From Stictocephala bisonia (Eukaryota; Arthropoda; Insecta; Hemiptera; Membracidae), in NCBI GenBank assembly GCA_035578905.1, contig JAQJVL010000282.1:558001-622000 (forward strand): a DNA stretch of 64,000 nucleotides, read 5' to 3'. How positions within the stretch are numbered: position 1 is the first letter of the stretch; each line of letters starts with the position of its first letter. Below, piece after piece: positions 46,030 through 57,965 of this stretch. Under the pieces are notes generated by a model, which had not been told where the DNA came from, searched no databases, and worked only from the letters and a program-made list of their open reading frames with translations. A program made the translations under genes and the position numbers.

Positions 46030-46560
46030 GAATTCTTACCAGTTTATATGTTTAACATTCTTGTTTGAACATGCACTCCGTCTGGAAACACGGTTCTACG
46101 GTGGACTTTTAACTAAACTTCTTCCTGGGCATTAGACTAGTAACATTTAGGCCTTGAACGTTTACAGGAACAAAATCAACATGAGACCTCCATGTCAGTT
46201 TTTGGTCTACGCATATACTGTACCTAAGAATTTTACATAAGCTAGATTGTTATTTACAGGAATGTTTTTAAGAGAAACCATCATAGGCTGTGTTTTGATT
46301 TCACTTAGCAAGAACCTATTTGCCTGGAACCAGATATTTGATTGGGCAAAGGTTTCTTCAGTGAATGTTGTTAGTGTATGTATTTCTGGATCAGTGGTTA
46401 TTAAAGTAGTGTCGTCAGCATATAATATTATCTCAGTAGGTACTGTTATCTATCGAGGAGGACAAATCATTAATCATTAAAACGAATAGCAACGATCCAA
46501 GGACCGAGTCCTGTGGAACACCAAATATAGGCTATTTTCATATACGCCTATTGACCAAAT
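46030..46560 (-). mobile_element. Non-LTR retrotransposon reverse transcriptase, minus strand
   Basis: On the minus strand, 46501-46522 reads GVPQDSVLG. Then 46330-46425 reads YADDTTLITTDPEIHTLTTF and continues with AQSNIWFQANRFLLSEIKT, and 46130-46215 reads VDQKLTWRSHVDFVPVNV. These are the GVPQGSVLGP block, the catalytic YADD aspartates and the KFLGxxxDxxLTWxxHVD thumb block of jockey/CR1-type enzymes, in the right order and spacing. The finger region upstream (46560-46790) is barely recognisable. There are several frameshifts and stops; the copy is inactive. Confidence 0.85.
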
Positions 46561-47744
46561 AAAGTCAAGTACACGCACAGTGATATTTAAGAAAACATTG
46601 AACACGTACAGAATAATATTCTGCTCTCTAAGAAAACTTGTTTTATGCAATAATATTGAACATTTATCTTGGAAATACTGGAAGAAAAGTGTTAAATCTA
46701 TGACAAGCCAGTGTGGTCGTCCTTGTAGCTGGGCAGTGTTGTAGTTGCTTGATGACAGCGGTCCAGAAGTGAAGTACTAATTGAGTCTGAGCCTCAAGGT
46801 CGTTCAAATGTCAAGGTCAGACCACTCCATCTTGAACAAGTGCAGCTCTGTTCGTCATATCTGTTACCGACCACTGTCCACTGGCTCGTTCATCCCACAG
46901 TTGTACTTCAGGGATACACAGCCGCAAAGTGAACAACTTATAGAATCACGCGTTAAAACTGCTTTATTGCCAGTCATAAAAGCAGTTTTGTCACTAATCA
47001 ATGTAGACAATTTTTCATAAATCTATTCAAACTAAAATGTAAATGGCTGATCTATTTTCATTTTGGAATTATTAAGATGATAACAATAATTATTAATTAA
47101 ACTGTCATAAATTTTATCAAATTGAACTTTAAAAAGTCAGAATTAGATTAAAACCTTAAAATCAGATAAGATCTCTTCATTTATTGCCTAAAGAGGTATT
47201 TACTAGACATCGAAATAAAGAACATTGGTTCTTCATTGAAACTTATTTCAGTTTCCAAAAAAAATAAATAAATCAAAGATCACCCTAAATAAAATTGTCT
47301 GCATTTTAATATCTTCAACAACAATTAAAACTCCTAACAAATGTTATTAAAATTTAATTAAACTTAATTTGAATACTCCGTTGTATAAAAGTGTGTTGCA
47401 ATAATTAATTAACAAATGAAATAGTAACTTTCGTTTTGTCACAATGCACAGCAGAATCAAACTTGTCCGCTCATTTAAGTATTAACTACTTAAATTGTTA
47501 TTTCTCAGATAATTAGGACTTAATTAGTTTCATATCCATACATTATTTATAAAGTTTTTTTTAAAGTTTAACTGAATTGTCATTTGTCATGAAAATTGTA
47601 CACTATTGCTTATTACTTGCGATTTTATGTTGTTTGTTCGTTGTTCTTTATTTTTGAATGTAACACTTAATTTTCTATTGTTTTACCTTTTTTATAAATT
47701 TGTCATCAAAGGTCATTTCTATAACTATTTGTGGCATGTTGCAG
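46561..47744. other. Intronic; upstream RT decay, then AT-rich
   Basis: 46561-46800 is probably the decayed upstream part of the same minus-strand retrotransposon. 46800-46930 is GC-richer without an assignable product. The rest is AT-rich intron leading to the acceptor at 47743-47744. Confidence 0.4.
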
Positions 47745-47910
47745 AGCCAAAGAAGAGGAGGTTCCACCCATTGCGAGGGTTGCGTCGCATGTTCCGACGT
47801 AAAGAGCGGCGTCCCACCCCTACACCGCCTCCGGGAGCTGTGTCCGCAGATGAACTGAGGGCAGCAGACCCAGAGACACCCTCTGTCATACCTGAAGAAA
47901 CTAGGAGGAG
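47745..47910 (+). CDS. Second coding exon, basic region of the CRACD-like protein
   Basis: The acceptor is TGTTGCAG ending at 47744 and the donor is GAGGAG|GTAGGC at 47911. The exon supplies two bases of split codon Glu33, 54 whole codons, and two bases of split codon Arg88, so both phases match the neighbouring exons. Residues 34-57 read PKKRRFHPLRGLRRMFRRKE then RRPT, a strongly basic block suitable for membrane, actin or nucleic-acid contact. Residues 56-64 are a Pro/Thr run and residues 65-87 an acidic segment ending PEETRR. Codon composition is GC-rich against the flanking intron. A continuous frame extends upstream into the intron from 47606, but that part is AT-rich and not coding. The basic block plus the SHDSVF motif in the next exon recall CRACD/KIAA1211-like proteins, regulators of actin capping; the assignment is an inference. 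Confidence 0.8.
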
Positions 47911-49490
47911 GTAGGCTGTTCATTGTGTTATTATTGGAATTAACTACAAGAATAATTGTGTAATCGTGATCTGGTACTTTATTGTTGATGAACTCAATGC
48001 AACGGTGGAACCACAAATATTCACTTAAAAAAACCATAAAAACACCTAACAATTGTTTTTCTTTCATCTATTACATTCAATTTACTATCTAAAATAATGC
48101 TGTTTTTCGTCAACAATTCATTTGTCTCAAGAAAATATGTAAGTTGTTGACTCATTACTTGTTCAAACATTTTTTAAAAGCATGTCAATAAGGAAACAGG
48201 TCTCTAGTTTTCTACACCACCTGGGTTTTTATTATTCTTTTTAAAAGGCTTTATATTCTCAATATTTAATTTATATAGAAATATTCAAGCACTCAATTAA
48301 GCATTAATTACATATGTAGGCCTACATATAAAAATATGTAGCACTCTTGATTATAGAAATCGGGGTTTCGTCATAGTGGAAATACAAGCCCTGTTTACAT
48401 TAATTTTTATGTTTCTAGGCCAACTTAAAAAAATATATATATTAAATTGTAGCTTATAGCCAGCAAATCTTATATAAATTCACAATACTTAAATTGTTTA
48501 GGGTTCAAGTTTTACTCATTTCAAAGTTTAGATAATCACAAGAGGTTTTAAACTGTGTCAGACCAGAATGATCTACCTTTCATGTCTATGTCAAACTCAA
48601 GACTGAAGGAAGGGTCAGTGACAAGTCAAGGGTGTTTTGTTTCACTTTCCTCCCTTGACCTCAAGTAGCCCACTCTAAACTTGTTCAACACAAACTTGCA
48701 ACAAATACATTCTACCCTCACTTTCATTTTAATATTTTGAATGCAGTCACACTTTGTTTTTTATTAAAAAACAATTTGTTATTAAATATCTGTAGAAATA
48801 TCAAACTTTACTCTAAGTAATGTACCAACCAGTTTTTTGCTATATCTGTATCGATAAAATTATTAATAAATAATAAACAAGTTTTTAGTGATTTTAATCT
48901 TAAATGTTTGTTTTTATACTGTTTACTTTTATTTTTTAGTTTTATTTATTAATTTTTCAACTGAATATGTAATGTTCCTAAATTATGTAATGCTAAATTC
49001 GGCTTATTCAGACCCCCTCTCCCCCCTCGTGTAACGAACTGGTAACATTAATACTAAACTCCCCTCAAAAATTACGTAACACTGTCACCAACCTCCCTCC
49101 CTCCATTTTTTCAATCCACTTTCATGCATATTTTGATTTTTACGATAAAGTCGTTAATTAGACTTTTTCCATTTCCTTTCTAATGCGGGGAGAATATATT
49201 ACCGTTCTAACTTTAAAATATTTTATTTTGGAGATCAAATTTTGTGAATGAATTGAAACTAATTGTTGAGGTTTAATAGTTACATAACGCTGTGTAGAAC
49301 CCCTTACCCTCCCCTGTAACGGTGCATAACGCTGCCAAAAAAACACCCCCCCTTCAGGCACTACGTAATTTAGGGACTGTCCCTAAAGAGTGTAAATGTA
49401 GCTGAAAATAACAATGTCAATGCTAAATATTATAGTTTTATTGGTTTTCTGAATCATCCCTATTTAAATTGACTTTTATAAAGGAAGAAG
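47911..49490. other. AT-rich intron 5' part
   Basis: No exon or element recognised. C-rich pieces at 49013-49110 and 49295-49360 contain repeated GTAAC/ACGTAA with CCCTCC and may be a decayed repeat. Confidence 0.45.
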
Positions 49491-49846
49491 AGTTGGTGTG
49501 ACTGTTTTCTCTCCAGCCATTATTAATTATTCTAATAATGTTTAAATTAAACATCGTTTAGTAGAAAGAAATGTAAACTTGCAATACATTATATAAATTT
49601 AAAGCCTAATTTGTCAGTTAATGATTTATCGTTAATAGTGATAAGTGTTATAACTGATGTGTTCAGTAAGTATGCAAGTTGAAAACATTCCAGAACAGTT
49701 CATTATTAGTTTTAGTTATACGAGAGTTGGTGTGACTGTTTTCTCTCCAGCCATTATTAATTATTCTAATGTTTAAATTAAACATTGTTTAGTAGAAAGA
49801 AATGTAAACTTGCAATAGATTATATATAAATTAAAAAAAGCCTAAT
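49491..49846 (+). repeat. Local duplication of ~120 bp, 233 bp apart
   Basis: GAGTTGGTGTGACTGTTTTC, TCTCCAGCCATTATTAATTA and TTTAGTAGAAAGAAATGTAA occur at about 49491-49612 and again at 49724-49846. The second copy lacks three bases after TTCTAAT. It is a recent intronic duplication. Confidence 0.9.
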
Positions 49847-52074
49847 TATTAGTTTTAGTTATATGAATGGGAACGTCTGAGTTACGCCTCAATACTTGAC
49901 TTATTATACCTGTACTAGGACAACCTAATTGTGCCTCAAATTCTAGGACAAGGTGAATCCACCAGTAAGACTTTAATAATGAATTTCTGAAAAAAAAAAG
50001 AAAATCTAACAAAAATAGTCCTGTGATGTTAACATACAATAAGTTCAATATTGATAAGGTTTTCTTTTCATTTTTGTTGATATATGTCAGTAACTTATTT
50101 TAACTGCCGAAACTGCATATTCATATCCAAAGGTTCCACCTATTAAATAACTTCAGTTTTACATAAATGTTCAATATTTGAGTGTAACAAAACATTGCAA
50201 CTCCTTTTTCCATATTGTGTTAGTAAGTATTTTTGTAACAGTTACTTTTAAACTCACCAATGCTATTTGTGTTTAGAGCACAGTTTTTTGCTGATTTAGG
50301 CAAAGTTTATAATTTTTATATTTTAATACATACCACAACGTTTAAGTCAGAGCTTTAATTTATTCCTCTTTACTCATCCCATCTAAATGAACTATTTTTG
50401 GATATATATATATCATGTTTGTTCCCTGTTGTTGTTTTCGATGAGTTGCTAATGTCTAGTATATTCAAAGTGGCCTCTTAAATTTGATTATGGTCATATG
50501 GCATTCCATATGAAAAGTGTTATACATCTTTTATATAAACAATGCATTGTTATATATATTTCCATCAATACTCACCTGATAGTTTCAAAACCCCTTTATT
50601 GCAAAATTTGTAGTGGATGTATATTTTCAATTGTTTTCCTTTTTCACTCACAACACTCCATACATGAACATTGTTTTTAATTATTTTAATTTTGAATCTG
50701 CCCATCTGAGTTATTCCACAGTGAAGAAAGAAACAGAAGTCACTTTCTTACGGCTGCAGGGAACGCCTAAGTGGCAGTTATAAATAGATTTCAACTAATG
50801 TACATATTTATACATCTTACATCTTTTGTAATAATTTCTATGCTTATCCTTAATCATTTGGGGGAATAAAGGAAGAGACTAACAAGGTGCTGGCCCAGCC
50901 ATTGCTGGTAGAAATAACTACTCGACTCATATTCAGCCCACTATTGGATGCGACCTCTGTGTCTTTATACTCTGTGGGTTTTTTTTTACTGGTAAAGAAA
51001 TCAGCTTATAAACCTTATATGAAAAAGTGATTATTTTAATTTCAGGTGGTAATAATACAAATAATTTGGTAATAATAATAAGATTTAATTTCATTTATAT
51101 TACAAAATTTTAATATTTAACACGATAAACTGACAGTTGTACCCCTGATTATATACAGTATATAAAATCAATGGTTGTTCATTCAGAAGTTATGGACAAC
51201 ATATAAAAGTAACACAACTCTTAGGTTTGTAATATAAATGCAGAATCGTAACATTTGTAGGCAGTGTCAGCGGTGGACATGCGCAGGGTCGAATTACTAC
51301 AATCTTGCTGTAATATAAAACTGAACAGACAGTTTTTCTATTGGCTTAGTTGATTGACCTATAGCAAAACTTCTGTCACGTTTTATTAGTACGAATTTTT
51401 AAATTCACAGAAAATCATTATTTATTACCAATTTTTTATATTTCAATTTTTTTTAAATACATGAAACGCAAAAAGTTGATCTTCAATTTCAAACTTTACA
51501 CTTATTGTTGAAGCTCTAGAGAAAGCAGTTTGCTACGTGTTGGTATAATGTTCATAAAATATTATATATACAACCCAGATTCTAAAGAAATTCCACTATT
51601 CTAGCCACAAACGTATTTCTTCTTGTAGCTTCTCTTGTATTTTACTGAAATTAACAGGTGACGTTATAAAAGAAAATATTTAAAAGTTCTGATGCTGACA
51701 CATTTTCTCATTATTACTATGACTGCTCATTTCCTTACTGGAATTGTTTTCTACTGAACTTTGTAAGAGTTGCCATTGTTCTCATTGTTTATTGAAAATG
51801 TCCTGTTACAACCAAGTTTATAAACATTTTTCTAGTGTTGCTTTGAATTTTCAACACTAAAACAATATTTAATATTTTCCCATACGTAGTTTATTTTCCT
51901 GTGATTTTCTCATTAATTATCTTAATTTTCTTTTAATATTAAATATATTTGATAGTAATATTTTTGTGTTTCGCATGAAACAATCAGCAGAAGTGAGTAG
52001 AACAAAATGTTTACCTTTATATTATGTTGACTTTGTGCAACATAATATAAAGATTATCAACTTACTTATACGCC
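49847..52074. other. AT-rich intron
   Basis: No exon or element was recognised. 51230-51330 is slightly GC-richer (GCAGTGTCAGCGGTGGACAT). Confidence 0.5.
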
Positions 52075-52200
52075 AAGATACCATGGAGGGCAAGATCCAA
52101 GGTTGGAATCCCTAAATGAGACCAAACAGTCCGTACAGCACTCGTTTAGTATAGTTCATGCACAGATCTGTGCGCTCATGTGAACTGGGGAGTTAAGTTA
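52075..52200 (+). mobile_element. Possible tRNA-derived SINE fragment
   Basis: GGTTGGAATCCC at about 52103 differs at one position from the pol III B-box core GGTTCGAATCCC. A short body follows (AGTCCGTACAGCACTCGTTT, ATGCACAGATCTGTGCGCTC, the latter a small palindrome). No clear A box precedes it. It could be a truncated SINE. Confidence 0.3.
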
Positions 52201-53915
52201 AACAAAGAATGTATACCCAGCAATATAAATAGTGCTTTGTCACAAAATGAAAACATTTATTCTGCTCTTTCAGGACTTTTATTTATGTACATGACAATTT
52301 ACTTAAAGTAAGTGCATTGAAGCAGTTAGTATTTTTAAATTTTGAATATTAAAATATATTGTCATTCAGTTTTATTTTTTATTTTGCTTACTTTAACTTG
52401 AATTCTGTAAAGAGTAATTTTAAGAAAGTTACATTCTAGATGATTATTTTTCTTGTAAAAATTTGATACTCAAAATTCTTCTTAAAACAAAACAATTGAG
52501 TAAAATCGTCTTCTAACATATTTTTACAATAAAAATGTCTATATATATTTTTTGAAAATTATGTATAATAAATATTAATTGTTTAAGAGAACATTATATC
52601 ATTTAAAATAAGCTGTCTTGCTTAAGCATTTCTGCTACAAAACGATAGTATCTAACACAATTTAATATCTTTAAAAAATTATCTCTCAATAGTTGAAAAT
52701 TTGGATAAAAAAGCACAAAAATACAGATCCAGATATTGTCAGGACTATTTTAATACATTTCACTTATTATGAAGAATCTGTTGAATAGAAACTTAATTGA
52801 AGGTGGTTCTCTACAACAGTTAATTTACAAATACTGTAGGAGAATTGAGGTCCTCTTGAAGTCAGTTTAAAGAAAGGAATGTAACTTGCAGAAATTTAGG
52901 ATAATTGAACTAAAAATATGTGAGTTTGCTAAGGAAATGTGCAGGTTATGTTAGAATAACAATAAAATTAAGATAAAAATGTTCTTCAATCCTCCCCCTA
53001 ACAACTCACTTTTGTACCTAAATATACGGCTGGCCAGGTTTTATTGTAATTACCAAATTGGGATTTCATGAATATCATGACATAGATAGTCTGTAGGATT
53101 GGACAAACTATTTCATTGCAAAGTGACTGATTAACGATATTTTTACAACAAATATCCTTGTATTCATGAAACTTTAATGTTATAAATGTATGCCTTGGAA
53201 CATTAATTTTTAATTATCATTAATCCAAACAATTTTAAAAATAATCAGGATACAGTAAAAAACCATGGTCAATATTTTCATGGTTCCTGAAACAAAAGCT
53301 CCACAATTTACTGACTGAACAATTAGTCTGTATGTGCGGCAGTGTTGCTACTAACCATATTAATAACAACTATTATAATAGCAAACATCAGCTGATAGTA
53401 AATATACATATTCAACACTTCTTCAAGACAACTGTTTGAGTAGGCTAATGTTTTCATAAAAAAATCCCCTCTTCACTCCTTACCTATGTTCAGCTGTCAC
53501 TGGCCGTGTGCTCAGACCAATTGTTCAGTCAGTTAGGGACAAAGAGGAATTATTTGACAGTTGTTTTGATGTAGTGAGTAAACCATTTTACATACAGTAG
53601 CTGACTGAAAAATCATATTACAGCTGTTTATCAAAAGAAATAATTCAAGCTTATGTTTGTTTTTTGAAGTAATTAATTGTTACTTGATCGGAGGACAGCT
53701 TTTGCCTTATTTGATCTCAAATATCAAATAACTTGTCATAAACATTCAGTGCCCTTGATTGCTTGATAGTCTTGTACTAATGAAGCCATTCATGATTAGA
53801 AGTGGATACACTCACCTAGAAGAGATGTGGAATATGCACCCAATAGTTTTAAAAACTTTATAACTTTCTTTTTGTGTTGAAAGACGTTATCGTTAAATGA
53901 ACAGCAACTATAGCC
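52201..53915. other. AT-rich intron
   Basis: Nothing beyond AT-rich intron was recognised. Confidence 0.5.
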
Positions 53916-53917
53916 TA

Positions 53918-55218
53918 CTGTCGGCGCAGAAATTATGTGCATCCAAGTTTAAAGGTTCTTTTCTAAGTAACTAAGAGGATTAGAAAAACTCAAATCACAT
54001 CATTATTTTTCTCGTTTAATTTTGCGTTATGACATATGCGTTTTTACATTTTATTATAAGTTTTAATATTTTGGTCCTAGGTGGAACAAAAAAAGTACCA
54101 GAATTTTAACTAGTTTTCACTGTTCATCATACTGTTCATATTTACACAGTTATTACTCAAAAACCTGTAAATATATTAGTTTTATATTTTTATACCTCGT
54201 TGATAAGGTTTTCTTTAAGTTTTATGAATTTTAGAATTTTAACTTTTGAGAAAAGAAATTCTGGTAAATTTCCTGAAACATTGTTTTCTTGGCTTCTAGA
54301 GGTTGTAAAATTGATTATTTGGTCTTGTTTTAATCCTTATGACATATGTATTTACGATACATTACTTTCATATGTGTTAGTAAATATGGTGATTTTAAAT
54401 CAATTTAAAATTACTCTAAATTGATAAATTTATGTAAATCAATATAAAGTTACTGCTTTTAGTTACGTATATGAAAGTAATGCATCGTAATTATACATGT
54501 CATAAGAATTACAAAAAGACCAAGTAATTAATTTTACGACCTCTAGAAGCCAAGAAAACAATGTTTCAGGGAATTGACCAGACTTCGTTGCTCGAAAAAT
54601 TAAAATTCTAAAACTCATAAGACGTATAGAAAACCTTCTTACCAACAAAGTGTAACAGTATAAATGTGATAAATGTACAGGTTTTGAGTAATTTTGGTGT
54701 AAATCTCATGTGAAGTGAAACTTAGTTAAACTTCCGGTACTATTTTTGTTCCAACTAGGATAAAAATTACTAAAAGTTATAATATATTGGAGAGATAGGA
54801 CATCAGCAAACTTACCTTAGAAGACAAGATCACTAACACCAGAGTAGTAGTAACATACACAAAAGAAACAAAATCACACAAATTTTCTGTGCCACTGGCA
54901 CTTTCTTCAGAACTACAAGTGCCAGTGGCACAAAAAATTGTGTGATTTTGTGTTTCTTTTGTGTATGTTACTACTACTCTGGTGTTAGTGAACTTGTCTT
55001 CTAAGGTAAGTTTGCTGATGTCCTATCTTTCAGATATACTAATTCCTGGCCTAGTGCCCTGAAACCTAACCTAAAACTTATAATAAAATTTAAAAATGCA
55101 TATTTCACAACATTAAATTAATTTAGGAAAACAATGATGGGTTTATATTTTTGTAGGCCTTTTAGTTCCTCAGAAAACAACCTTCAAACTTGGGTGCATA
55201 TAATTTCTGCGCCGACAG
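53918..55218. mobile_element. 1.3-kb TIR element made of nested palindromes
   Basis: The outer ends CTGTCGGCGCAGAAATTATG, TGCATCCAAGTTT (53918) and their inverse (ending 55218) are flanked by TA on both sides, as in TA-targeting transposons. Inside are two consecutive hairpins: arms of about 320 bases (54065-54390 against 54465-54790, roughly 80-85 percent alike by eye) and nearly perfect arms of about 107 bases (54794-54900 against 54918-55027). No transposase is recognisable; paired open frames at 54200-54424 (+) and 54463-54648 (minus) are simply the two arms read alike. Confidence 0.7.
54794..55027. repeat. Near-perfect 234-bp hairpin, Penelope-like tail
   Basis: GATAGGACATCAGCAAACTT, ACCTTAGAAGACAAG, GTAGTAGTAACATACACAAA and AGTGCCAGTGGCACAG-type sequence occur on one arm and inverted on the other, around TTCTTCAGAACTACA. 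The right arm, read outward, gives GTGCCAGTGGCACAAAAAAT, then TTGTGTGATTTTGTG, resembling Penelope-like tails. Confidence 0.8.
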
Positions 55219-56659
55219 TAGTTTCTGAAGTAAATAGTTCAGTGTTGCCCATGAAGTAGTTAGCCAAGGTTATGTTGTGGTCAAGTCAGGTGACTTGGGC
55301 GTGGTAGTGTAATATGTGTGGGGTGATACAGATCTGGACTCAGGTCACTGTGGACATGTTTATGCTCACCATTGTTCAGGGACATGGCATCCATGTAACC
55401 AACCATTTACATCCTTCACTGGCTGTAATGGTAAAAAAGGATTACAATATGCTAGAAATTCTGTATAAGAGACTGGTAATATTGTTACTAAATCATGTTT
55501 TAAGTAACATTTATCTAATTGTTACTTTGATCAAATATATCAAACCATTCAGAATTGACCATGAAATCAGACTACTGTTAATCCATGGCAGTTGACATTT
55601 TAAATAATATTTTATAATATGTGTGAATTTTAAATTGAGCATAAATAATGTAAGAACATCCATTTAAATAGTTTCCGAAGCGATAAATGTAGGAATATTT
55701 TTAGTTAAATTTTTTTCCTTTCAAGGGTCTTAGAAACTTTTATGTTTCTTATATGAAACTCACATATTTGTGGTTCAGTCACAGTTATTAGTTTTCTCCT
55801 CTTATTCTTTTAATTTTAACAAAACCTGTTTCATTTCCCACATGATAATTCATTTTAATAATTTCTTCAATCACTTTTCAGGCGTTTTCCAAGGGGAAAT
55901 TAAAATGTTAGCAATAATAGTAAAGTGAAATTCTCAAGAACTGCAATTTTATTATGTTTCAGGCTTTTGCCTTTATGATAACAATTATAATATGCTTTAA
56001 TACACTCATATAGGTGTAGGCTTACGCGGCATATCCAAGTGAAATTGTATAACCATTGATGTGTATATAAAATGAATAATAATTTAACTATAAAAAGAGT
56101 TCTAGATATTACGTTTTTGTACTTTTTAATATTAGTAACAACCTTTACATAATAATATTTCAAAAGTTATTATTAATAGAGAAAGAAAGTTTAATCTAAT
56201 AACTATGACACATTTCTAAATTCATTAAAATTCAATTATTTAAGTTTTTACATGATCTGAATGATGTAATGAAAACATCTGCTTTAAATTGAAATGGTAA
56301 TGATTGCTATTGGAAACTTTTCTCAGGACAATCAAGATTTTTCTCAAATTTAACTGCTAAACCGTATGGACCTTGTGAATCCAGTCTGTCCGGACAAATT
56401 CTGGATGTATGATACCCCTATGTCTCGGCCACAATAAAGAAAATATATCTTTATTTACCAATAAACATCTTCTAATCATACAGTTTCATAACACAGTGCA
56501 AATATCTTCAACTCAGTGTAATGTCTTTAACTTAAATACAACTCTATGACACAGTTCATATCACTCGGCATATAAATTTTAAAACAAAATAAAACTCTGA
56601 TGACGTCTCACATAGTAGCTGATCAGAGCATTGATCACAAGATACATAATTATTGAGGA
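55219..56659. other. AT-rich intron
   Basis: Open frames at 55314-55595 (+) and 55900-56163 (minus) show no domain and no splice-flanked structure. No element named. Confidence 0.45.
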
Positions 56660-56800
56660 CATATAATACATGAAACCGGTTTTTGTTAAAGTAACTTCTC
56701 CCACATTTTTTTTAAAATTTTGAGGTGTCCGAAAATTTACCCCTTTCCGTAGTTGAGCCATAGGGTGTTCATTGTTTAATATTTTCACCCTGTAGGGCAC
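56660..56800 (-). repeat. Possible transposon end, ACAGGGTG type
   Basis: The complement reads CTACAGGGTGAAAATATTAA then ACACCCTATGGCTCAAC and GGGGTAAATTTTCGGACACC. The ACAGGGTG start resembles the end of the MITE at 22373, but the rest is unrelated and no partner end is seen. Confidence 0.3.
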
Positions 56801-57026
56801 GGAAAGCCCTCAAAGTACGATTGAAAAGCAACAGCTGTTCAAATGTACATAAATCAATTCTGATCTATATTTAACAGCTATTGGTTTGTAAGTAATGATG
56901 TTTATATTATTAGATTCACATACTTTTTGTCCATTATACCTGTACCAAGCCCTTGACCTTCATCAAAACTGCAGGGTCGGACTTTTGGTCTGAGTGAAAC
57001 TGTTGAACCAAGCATCAGCCCTATAA

Positions 57027-57415
57027 AGCCCCATTCTCTTATGGAGCATATGTGGGGAAGAGGAAGAGTCCGGATGGCACATGCTCTTCCACTGCCCGGC
57101 CCTAGTTAGGAAACGGGCTCTTAACTTGGGCGGCGTTTTTGAACGTGACCAACATGTAGCACAGGAAAACCTCATCAAGGCAATCTCAAGGTTCTCTAAG
57201 GATCTTGGATTGGATGAAGTTTGAAGTCCTGTAAATGACGGGGCACAATAAGCCTTTTGGCTTAGAGGCCGTTACTTAGTATTTAAGCCTGGCCCTCCCA
57301 ATTGTAAAAAGAGTAAATGAGGGTTCTATTGTCACCTGCCGCACGGAGCTGCAAGGACGTCGTTTACTCATGCACTTTGTTCGCTTTTACCAGTTCAAAT
57401 CCAACCTAACCTAAA
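57027..57415 (+). mobile_element. Non-LTR retrotransposon 3' end with zinc-knuckle tail
   Basis: The frame from 57027 to the stop at 57222 reads ICGEEEESGWHMLFHCPALV, then RKRALNLGG and ends KDLGLDEV. CxxCGEEEE..xH.LFxCPAL is the C-terminal Cys/His motif of jockey, R1 and I-type polymerases; the first Cys is replaced by Ser here. A 3' untranslated region follows, with ACAATAAGCCTTTTGGCTTA and GAGGCCGTTA, running to about 57415. An in-frame stop at 57024 and the missing upstream RT show a 5'-truncated, inactive copy. Confidence 0.75.
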
Positions 57416-57577
57416 ATTCTTAAAATATAAGCAGATAAACTGTAAAAATCCCGTAAAGATTCACATACTTTTAGTCCAAATATACCTGCACCGAGTCTTT
57501 GAGCGCCTGGTACGGTGGGCGGTAGCAAACAATTGAACCTTTATAATCCTCCCATGCCTTGGCTGAACATTTGGTCC

Positions 57578-57609
57578 GTTAGGTTAGGTTAGGTTAGGTT
57601 AGGTTAGGT
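57578..57609 (+). repeat. Interstitial (TTAGG)n, about 6 repeats
   Basis: GTTAGGTTAGGTTAGGTTAG continues for six units. TTAGG is the ancestral insect telomere repeat; this tract is internal, in an intron, and short. Confidence 0.9.
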
Positions 57610-57784
57610 TTCAGACTAACAGTCCGCCTCGTGCAAAGTAGGTAGAATATTTCCATTGACATTTTTATGACTTGGACCAACATATTGGTGTTTACCATAT
57701 TGGTGGTTATCAAACTTTCATGTGTTAGAAAGAGTAAATTTGCATAGGTATGATTGTATTAGCACACAGATAGATTTCTCATCC

Positions 57785-57965
57785 AATGTTAATTGTTTGT
57801 CCCAAATTATAACTGTTTTGTGGTCCATTGTGGAGCGCTAGTGTAGTCCCATGTAAATGTAATGCAGTTGAAACCATCTGTTGTTGCAGACCTTACTGAC
57901 TAATCAAATTACTGGCACAAATATTCCTATTAGATGAGACATCTATTTGTAAGTAATAATATTAT
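57785..57965 (+). repeat. Dispersed ~180-bp repeat, copy 3
   Basis: GGAGCGCTAGTGTAGTCCCA, TGTAAATGTAATGCAG, AAATTACTGGCACAAATATT and GAGACATCTATTTGTAAGTA match 24065-24245 (inverse) closely and 2505-2675 (direct) less closely. Confidence 0.8.

Noticed and set aside
46247..46480. Plus-strand 77-codon frame
   Set aside because: It is the antisense of the reverse transcriptase YADD region.
47606..47744. Start of a protein at 47606
   Set aside because: The AT-rich hydrophobic reading before 47745 is intron; an acceptor TGTTGCAG and the phase match to the upstream exon fix the exon start at 47745.
54200..54648. Two similar proteins on opposite strands
   Set aside because: They are the two arms of one inverted repeat, so the similar readings are automatic.
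57578..57609. Chromosome end
   Set aside because: The (TTAGG)n tract is only about six units and is followed by the gene's third exon and more intron; it is interstitial.
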